Origin: Periplaneta americana
Taxonomy: Eukaryota > Arthropoda > Insecta > Blattodea > Blattidae
NCBI RefSeq assembly: GCF_040183065.1
Contig: NC_091125.1
Location: 128,281,621 to 128,345,620 of the forward strand
Direction: 5' to 3'
DNA: 64,000 bases
Shown here: one piece after another, positions 56,964 to 64,000 of the stretch
Layout of the letters: the number at the start of each line of letters is the position of its first letter
Position numbering within the stretch: the first letter of the stretch is position 1
The notes under the pieces: generated by a model
Told to the model about the DNA's origin: nothing
Database searches by the model: none
Seen by the model: only the letters and a program-made list of their open reading frames with translations
Program-made: the position numbers and the translations under genes

Positions 56964-57335
56964 CTCTGGCAAACTAGCGAAAGTGACAAATAAGCAACTC
57001 TGTACTTAAGGTCTATATTGTGCTATTAAATTATTATTTATTTATTTTAGTAGGTTATTTTACGACGCTTTATCAACAGCTTTGGTTATTTAGCGTCTGA
57101 ATGAGATGAAGGTGATAATGCCGGTGAAATGAGTCCGGGGTCCAACACCGTAAGTTACCCAGCATTTGCTCATATTGGGTTGGCCCGACCGGGAATCGAA
57201 CCCGGGCCACCTGGTTTCGCGGCTAGACGTGCTAACCGTTACTCCACAGGCGTGGACTTAAATTATTATTAAATAGCACAATATAGACCTTAAGTACAGG
57301 GTCGCTTATTTGTCACTTTCGCTAGTTTGCCAGAG
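56964..57335. mobile_element. Foldback element with a SINE in its loop
   Basis: The left arm 56964-57037 ('ctctggcaaactagcgaaag', 'gtacttaaggtctatattgt') is matched in reverse complement by 57258-57335 ('acaatatagaccttaagtac', 'ctttcgctagtttgccagag'). The whole loop is a family A SINE. Confidence 0.85.
57038..57257 (-). mobile_element. tRNA-derived SINE (family A), with internal deletion
   Basis: The minus-strand head 'cgcctgtggagtaacggtta' and B box 'ccgggttcgattcccggtcg' are joined directly to the 'ccaacccaatatgagcaaat' body. About 40 bases around 'gttacctggttgaggttttt' are missing compared with 27989. Confidence 0.85.
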
Positions 57336-57627
57336 TAGGGACGAATTATGTTGAACCCAGGAACACATTCCCAGGTACACTTGTGAACCTAGAATGTGTC
57401 CCCAGGTATAGCTACACTGTTCCTAAGTACAACTCGAAAATAATTTATTAGAACGGAGGAAAACAGAAGAGGATAAGAATTGAAAATTCATAACCATGTG
57501 CAAACAAAGATTGTATATTACGCAGTTAACTTTTAAGTTCGTAATATGAAATAAGTTTTTTAAATATCAAGAAAAAGGCTGAATCTTGCCAGTGTAAAAA
57601 ATCCCATTCCAACACCATTTCGTTTTA

Positions 57628-57629
57628 AC

Positions 57630-57684
<55 letters not shown>
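57628..57684. repeat. (TTA)n microsatellite
   Basis: About 18 units. Confidence 0.95.
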
Positions 57685-58337
57685 TAATTTTTAGAGTTTA
57701 GTTTTTTGATTCATGGGAAACTACATGGATAATTTATAATGATTGTCCATATATCTGGTGTTAACGAGAATCTCATTCAGTACGAACTAGGAGTAGGCCT
57801 ACATACTTTTTATCAATGGCCTTGTACATCAACGTTGGAGCACAAAATCTGTGTGTATAAGTGTGTGTGGCTGTAGACAAATATTAAATGAGGAAATGTG
57901 GATTTAAATGTCCTTGGCTGTAAGAGAACTTGACAGATGGGATATTACGAGCTGTCAAAGTAAGATACGTATGTAGAGGGCAAAAGCATAGTTGAAGTCT
58001 AGCTTACTGAATACATTAGTTTAAAAATGTTTGTGCGAGTTAAGAAGCTATTTAGACCAGACAGTCGATTTACGTAGAAGAAAAACACATAGGATTTATA
58101 GTTGACAGGTTTTTTTTTCCATTATACTTATATATATATATTGTAATTCTTAACAGCAAACACATAATCTTATCATACTCTCGCCGATTTGTATACGAGG
58201 TGCAAGAAATAAGCTCGAAACCACGTTAAACTCGTTGTCTTGAGTTCGAATACCACCAGTGCACCGAGTTTTCCCTCCAACTCTATTTTCTCATACTACT
58301 AGACCTAATAAGTCTAAAGAGAAAATATTACGATATA
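57685..58337. other. Intergenic stretch: nothing recognised
   Basis: About 0.65 kb of AT-rich sequence. Confidence 0.4.
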
Positions 58338-58864
58338 GGGGAAACTCGGCTAATTCCGCAGTACGGGTAATTCGGCAGTAGTGCATATATGATTTTACTG
58401 CGGCTTTACAGTAGCGTGAACGTAAGTTTTGATAGGCTGTCAACAGGAGGCATGTCCTCTGCAGTACTATAGAAAAAAATCAAGGATATTGATTGACATC
58501 TCTGTTGGCAATACAGTGAAACATCGAAAGTTGACTGTTTTTCGTGTTTTGCTACACAGCTGTGAAGAAAGTGAGCATTGTTACATATAAATTGTTCCTT
58601 TTATGTTACTTTCATAATGCATTTCATAATTATTTACGACTGCGGAATTAGCCCCAAGTCCTATTGCGGAATTACCCGAGTTACTTTTCAACTGTAATGT
58701 ATGTACAACTAAATATATTTGCATTTTAAAAGGTCTCTTTATCTCATTTGGTAATGAAAGATTTCACCGATGTCTACATACATTGATAATTCTTTTCAAT
58801 AAACATTTTGATAAAAATATGATATATTTACTTCTTAATACTGCGGAATTAGCCGAGTATCCCC
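58338..58864. mobile_element. TA-flanked MITE, 527 bp
   Basis: The ends GGGGAAACTCGGCTAATTCC and, in reverse complement, GGGGATACTCGGCTAATTCC lie between TA dinucleotides (58336-58337, 58865-58866). Two further internal copies of 'cggaattaccc(g)ag'/'ggtaattcggca' lie near the ends. No transposase. The TA target suggests a Tc1/mariner-type source. Confidence 0.82.
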
Positions 58865-59367
58865 TACTGCAAAAAAAATATATATTGATATTTTAACGGA
58901 AATACACATTAGATCAGTGATACCGAAAAACTGGCTTTTCACTTTGTTTTATTGACAGGATTTTTGTTAATTTCCATTATAGCCTTTCATTCGGCAACCA
59001 TGTACGTGAAATATATTATTTCTTTGCACTAAATGTTTATGGATCGTCATTTGAAATGAATAATAGAAAAATGATGGTAGATATTCAGAATTGATGCATA
59101 TTATTTTGTTTCTGATTGTAAGTTTCTGGAAGATAAAAAGACAATATAATATATAATCATGATGTTTCCAAAAGTTCCTTCAGAGACATTAAATAATATT
59201 CAGATATTACTAAACCACAAATTTAAAATATTGTCTGTGTTTGTTTCATCAAATGTAGTCTGTTCTAGAGTGGTCATGTGAAAATTTTCAAGTGGAGGAC
59301 ATTACCTCAATAAAGGAAGACTTTTCTTACATATGGAGAACAAATTAAATGCGCTATAGATGAAAAT

Positions 59368-60403
59368 TAGTTCGATTAATTAAAATGTGTTTCAGTGAAA
59401 CTTACAGCAGAGTCCGTATAGGCCAGTTTCTATCTGATGCTTTTCCAATTCACTGCGGCCTAAAGCAGGGAGATGCACTGTCACCTCTACTTTTTAACTT
59501 CGTTCTAGAATATGCCATTAGGAAAGTTCAGGATAACAGTGAGGGTTTGGAATTGAACGGGTTACATCAGCTTCTTGTCTATGCGGATGACGTGAATATG
59601 TTAGCAGAAAATCCACAAGCGATTAGGGAAAACGCGGAAATTCTACTTGAAGCAAGTAAAGCGATAGGGTTGGAAGTAAACCCCGAAAAGACTAAGTATA
59701 TGATTATGCCTGGTGACCAGAATATTGTACGAAATGGAAATATAAAAATTGGAGATTTATCCTTCGAAGAGGTGGAAAAATTCAAATATCTTGGAGCAAC
59801 AGTAACAAATATAAATGACACTCAGAAGGAAATTAAACTCAGAATAAGTATGGGAAATGCCTGTTATTATTCGGTTGAGAAGCTTTTGTCATCTAGTCTG
59901 CTGTCAAAAAATCTGAAAGTTAGAATTTTTATAAAACAGTTATATTACCGGTTGTTCTTTATGGTTGTGAAACTTGGACTCTCACTTTGAGAGAGGAACC
60001 GAAATTAAGGGTGTTTGAGAATAAGGTTCTTAGGAAAATATTTGGGGCTAAGAGGGATGAAGTTACAGGAGAATGGAGAAAGTTACACAACGCAGAGCTG
60101 CACGCATTGTATTCTTCACCTGGCATAATTAGGAACATTAAATCCAGACGTTTGAGATGGGCAGGGCATGTAGCACGTATGGGCGAATCCAGAAATGCAT
60201 ATAGAGTGTTAGTTGGGAGGCCAGAGGGAAAAAGACCTTTGGGGAGGCCGAGACGTAGATGGGAAGCTAATATTAAAATTGATTTGAGGGAGGTGGGATA
60301 TGATGGTAGAGACTGGATTAATCTTGCTCAGGATAGGGACCAATGGCGGGCTTATGTGAGGGCGGCAATGAACCTCCGGGTTCCTTTAAAGCCAGTAAGT
60401 AAG
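59368..60403 (+). mobile_element. RTE/R4-like LINE, 5'-truncated, with 13-bp target-site duplication
   Basis: Frame 59385-59990 reads [40 protein letters not shown], the intact catalytic [13 protein letters not shown], and the [20 protein letters not shown] block. Two extra T bases near 59930 shift the frame. The C-terminal frame 59987-60412 continues KRDEVTGEWRKLHNAELHAL, LRWAGHVARMGESRNAYRVL and DWINLAQDRDQWRAYVRAAM. Perfect TATAGATGAAAAT flanks lie at 59355-59367 and 60404-60416. No endonuclease domain is present. Confidence 0.92.
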
Positions 60404-60416
60404 TATAGATGAAAAT

Positions 60417-62130
60417 GCTGGGAGTCTGTAGTGTGTTGATACTTATCGACGCCATGTACTTTTGAGAGAAGAGACTAATTAATTATTTTCTTGTAACATA
60501 TATTTTTAAAATTCTTCACAAAAAATATTTCTGAAATTATGTTTCTCCACTGCGATCCCTTTAATTGACTGTCATGAAACTGTTTCGTTTTTGTTCGAAG
60601 TTTTAGTGACAACGTTAGTGAAATGGGGGGCGATTTCATTTTTTGTGATAGCTACAGGTTTGATTCTTGTACATGATAATTTGTTTGCAATTTCCGACTC
60701 CGAATGTTGCACTTATTTAATTTCGAGTGTAGTCCATAGATTTGTAAGACTGGTGATGAATAGTATGAAATGCTAATGTTGTCTCTGTTGTCTGAACATT
60801 TTTCTCTACAGTAGGATATTTAGGAGAGAAAACAAAATCCGTCTATAGTAGGATATTTAGGAGAGAAAAACAAAACCCATAAGGCCCAAGAAAACACCCG
60901 ATTTTCAGAAGCTTCACTTTGATCATGTCCTTCCAAAGTAAATTCAAATGTACTACAAAATGTTACATAACCAGTTATTCTATAAATATGTAGGCCTACT
61001 CTACTTATTTTTTCCTACTGTTGGTTATGTTTCATATTTTCATGACGGTGTTGCAATATTCATAATACTGAGAACATCGACGTCCAAAATATTATTATGT
61101 TTAACATTTTCATTATGTTTTTATTAACAGATGACCAAGATCTTTCACTCCACTGGACCTCATGATTGTTATTACCAAAAAGGAGACATAGAAAACAAAA
61201 AACGAAAAAAAGAGATTTCATAACTTCATAACCACACACTCCACTTTTATACATCTTTCTATTATACTTCCTATTGTAAGTAACATTATGTCCATCTTTG
61301 ACTTTTTGATTCAGATTTATTTCTGGAGTAGGTCTGCCTAATTATTTCATTTAAGTTTTTCTTTTAAGCAGCTAGAATTAAAATGTTTTAAGTCAACACA
61401 CATCAGATTTATGTTTGTTTGCAAGAAAAAATACGTAGATAAATATGAAGGTCGGGACATAAGTCATTGAAACTATTTTTTTTTTTTTCCTCTCGAAGTT
61501 AAGCGATTGTATCACAAGATGCTTGTATATCATACGTAGTATAGTACGTGATTGCAACATTAGATGATTGTGTGAAGTTTGATAATCACAGAGATAGAGA
61601 TGTGAATTCTCTTGCGAGTCGATTGCTGTGTCACACATCCATAGTACGAATATGTGGTCGCATCACTAGTGTGACATGGTTATCACACAGATAGTGATGT
61701 AATGTCTAATGCAGTTGTGAGTCGACTGCTGTGCCGAATGGATATGATTGGTTGGGTTTTTAGCGGTTTTTAGAGGGTATGTGTTCTGTAATGTTATACC
61801 AACGACCGTAATAAACACAAGTAGCATGGTGCAGTGTTGTTTATGGATGTTTGATTCATACTTTATCCTATCTGTACATATACCTTTCTCGCTCATTTGC
61901 GTATTTCAAGTCGCATTCTCACGAAAAAATACTTGCCATAGCTTATGCCCCAACTATCATGCTATAGGAATACAATTCTGTCACTAGAACAGTTATGCCC
62001 ACACTGTGCTAATATTTCGGTAGTCTACACAACAATAGCAGATAATGTTATATCATCAACAATTCACTTATGTACACAAGACGTATTTCGTGACTGTTTT
62101 ACTGGTGCACATCAGTAGCTATTTTACTGA
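60417..62130. other. Intergenic stretch: nothing recognised
   Basis: About 1.7 kb, AT-rich, with a local duplication ('tatttaggagagaaaacaaa' near 60815 and 60853). Small open frames have no identifiable domain. Confidence 0.4.
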
Positions 62131-62139
62131 CTGACCTTT

Positions 62140-62885
62140 CCAGTGACAACAAAACGAAACTTCAACGTGCTCATAATTTGTGTGTACGTTTTGTAAGCAA
62201 TGTTCGTAAATATGATCATATTACTCCATCCCTGGAAACAATAGGTTGGCTTAAACTAGATAAGAAAAGAAATTTACATTCACTTCTCCTTCTCTTTGAA
62301 ATCTTGAACTCTTCTATTCCTTCGTACCTGTCGTCTCGCTTCACTTACCTTTCTTCCCACCACAATCTGAACACATGCTCTCGCCATGAAACAATACTAA
62401 CAATACCATCCCATCGCACCTCGTCATACTCATCCTCTTTCACAATAGCCCTGCCAAGACTCTGGAATTTGTTACCTGCTAGCGTCAGGGACTGTCGAAA
62501 TAAAATTGAATTCAAACGCAAACTTACTAGGAACTTGGTCAGTAATTGAGACTCGTTCAGACATGGTTTCTTGTAAATAGTTCTCTTAATCTATCACAAA
62601 ATATTTCAATATCCGGTAATTTCATCACTATAGAATTTTGTTATTGTAGGTTCAATTTGTAATTCAGTAAATACAAAAATATTCTTTGTTCTTAACTTCT
62701 ATAATAAAATGTCTAGCTTTCATTAATCAGGTAATCTTGTCGTACTTTAATTTTTATTGTAATTGTAATTGTAAATTTAATATTAATTGTAATGTTATTG
62801 TTCATATTATAGTTGTAATTCCCTGGTAGAGGGGCAGAGAAGGCCTGACGGCCTTATCTCTACCAGGTTAAATAAATAAATACTA
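62140..62885 (+). mobile_element. CR1/Jockey-like LINE, 3' end
   Basis: Plus-strand frame 62178-62549: VRFVSNVRKYDHITPSLETI, KRNLHSLLLLFEILNSSIPS, YLSSRFTYLSSHHNLNTCSR and RLWNLLPASVRDCRNKIEFK. It is the C-terminal region of the same LINE as 36730-38445. The 3' end is 'ctggtagaggggcagagaag', 'gccttatctctaccaggtta' and (AAAT)n at 62868-62882. Confidence 0.88.
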
Positions 62886-63411
62886 ATACTAATACTAGCT
62901 TCACTCCTGAGTAAATGACTGGTCACAGAAGTAAAGATAATTTTACATGTTTCGATACACTAAATAAAGTATGCAAAATCACATATTTTGAATGAGAAAA
63001 GAATTGCTATTTTATTCAACAAAATAATCAATGTGCTTTAGCTCGTTAGTACATAGTGATAAATTTGGGGAGTGACCGTTGAGGAATTTCCCCCTCATCC
63101 GTATTTCAGGATGTCCCCCCCCCCCCCCAGAAATTTCAGACTTTTTTTTAAACTAAAAGATATAAATTACACAATATTATATTTCAATTTGATATGACTG
63201 TTCAGTAGCTAAAATAAATTCTGCTATGTAGATTTTCAGATAGTTGTTTCCTTGAAGGTTGGTGGTCTGCCAGCCGATCTTAATTGTATGAAATTTAAAC
63301 CACCTGAACTTTCAGTGTTTATTGTTACAGTTAAGAAGCCAGGTGTGCAGTACTTTTATTGGCGTAGTTTTCAGTGTTAGTTGTGTTTACCAAATATAAT
63401 GATTTGTTTAC
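62886..63411. other. Intergenic stretch: nothing recognised
   Basis: Contains a poly-C run near 63116-63128. No element was assigned. Confidence 0.4.
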
Positions 63412-63578
63412 TATATATCGTGGGCTTAGAGTGTAAACCTGCTAACCGCCAAAATGAAAATTTTACAAGGGAAGCAAAAAAGTAAGTTTCAGAGTTAATT
63501 TAAACTCAGTTTTTTGCTTCCCTTGTAAAATTTTCTTTTTGGCGGTTAGCAGGTTTACACTCTAAGCCCACGATATAG
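63412..63578. repeat. Near-perfect palindrome, ~70-bp arms
   Basis: The left arm 'tatcgtgggcttagagtgta' through 'caagggaagcaaaaaa' is almost exactly mirrored by 'ttttttgcttcccttg' through 'tacactctaagcccacgata'. The central 'gagttaatttaaactc' is itself palindromic. It could be a foldback element or a young inverted duplication. Confidence 0.85.
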
Positions 63579-63689
63579 CATATACAGTAATTATAAAAAT
63601 TTTAGAGTACGATAGCAAAACAAGAGACAATGTTTATTTTCTTGAAAGGAAAAGACGTACGTATTGATGAGTCAATTCAGAATGCATCC

Positions 63690-63961
63690 ATTGCATTTAA
63701 TGAAGAAAATTACCAATTGGTTTTGCTTTGAGACCTTTACAAATTATTCAAAATAGAGCTTCAAGAAATTTATTGGGTTTTTATTATTTGACTCCAGTTA
63801 AATATCAGTTAAATATCTATATCAATTTTCTTTCGTTTTACCAGTTGGAATCAGTTATCAAATTAGGTGCTGCTATTTTCATGTACAAAGTTATTAACAA
63901 TTTAATACATAGTAATATTACATTTCAGTTTAATAAAGATATACATACTGTACTTATTTAA
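63690..63961 (+). mobile_element. Possible LINE C-terminal fragment
   Basis: The 77-codon frame reads MRPLQIIQNRASRNLLGFYY, then KLGAAIFMYKVINNLIHSNI. The (K/R)PL..IQ(N/K)...R and (A..)FMYK..N...P pattern is that of CR1/L2-type reverse-transcriptase ends. The usual length and flanks are missing. Confidence 0.5.
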
Positions 63962-64000
63962 CAAGACGAAAATAATTTTTTTTCTTAACATAGCTCAGTA

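Noticed and set aside
906-57684. CRISPR-like array from regularly repeated units
   Set aside because: All regular repeats are microsatellites or minisatellites without unique spacers, in an animal genome.
61393-61987. Several 60-80 codon frames on both strands
   Set aside because: No recognisable domain, composition like the surrounding AT-rich DNA.

Overview
This window is repeat-rich, intron-rich animal DNA that looks like an insect, most likely a cockroach (Blattodea, possibly Periplaneta americana). That taxon is inferred from the style of the repeats: long (AAT)n runs, tRNA-derived SINEs, and a non-LTR element whose 3' end reads GGTTCCTTAAAAGCCA followed by (AAGT)n. It was not checked against a database. 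No rRNA, functional tRNA, CRISPR array or bacterial-type operon is visible.

The only host gene I can support is on the minus strand. It is a transmembrane protein 26 (TMEM26, Tmemb_26 family) gene covering about the first 32.3 kb. I could join eight coding exons (32331-32138, 15794-15635, 12211-12103, 9696-9468, 7389-7180, 4793-4619, 2556-2393, 63-1) with splice sites and phases that agree throughout. They give about 434 residues, and the gene runs off the left edge of the window. Exons 1-5 and the start of exon 6 encode about eight hydrophobic segments. Exons 6-8 encode a charged cytosolic-type tail. Intron 1 is about 16.3 kb and the other introns are 2.1-3.4 kb; all are full of repeats. Intron 5 appears to use a GC donor that touches a (TTA)n microsatellite and an antisense LINE.

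From about 32.4 kb to 64 kb I found no host gene, only transposable elements and unassigned AT-rich DNA. They fall into these groups: (i) an RTE/R4-like LINE, in at least eight fragments; (ii) a CR1/Jockey-like LINE whose 3' end reads 'aaggccNtaaggNcttct' plus (TTTA)n or (TTA)n; (iii) a BovB/RTE-type fragment at 35.5-35.9 kb; (iv) broken IS630-Tc1-mariner transposases at about 1.8, 20, 26.6, 35.4, 39.8, 55.2 and 55.5-56.5 kb; (v) tRNA-derived SINEs of at least four families; (vi) several short inverted-repeat (MITE or foldback) elements, some with clear target-site duplications; (vii) a 0.7-kb unclassified repeat in inverted copies on either side of TMEM26 exon 2; (viii) dozens of AAT, TTTA and AT microsatellites, which generate most of the open reading frames rich in Tyr, Asn, Ile or Leu.

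The observations most worth following are the GC-AG intron with a possible poly-Ile read-through end, the inverted repeats flanking exon 2 (possible circular RNA or editing substrate), two inverted-repeat families with 7-bp target-site duplications, and a foldback element carrying a SINE in its loop.
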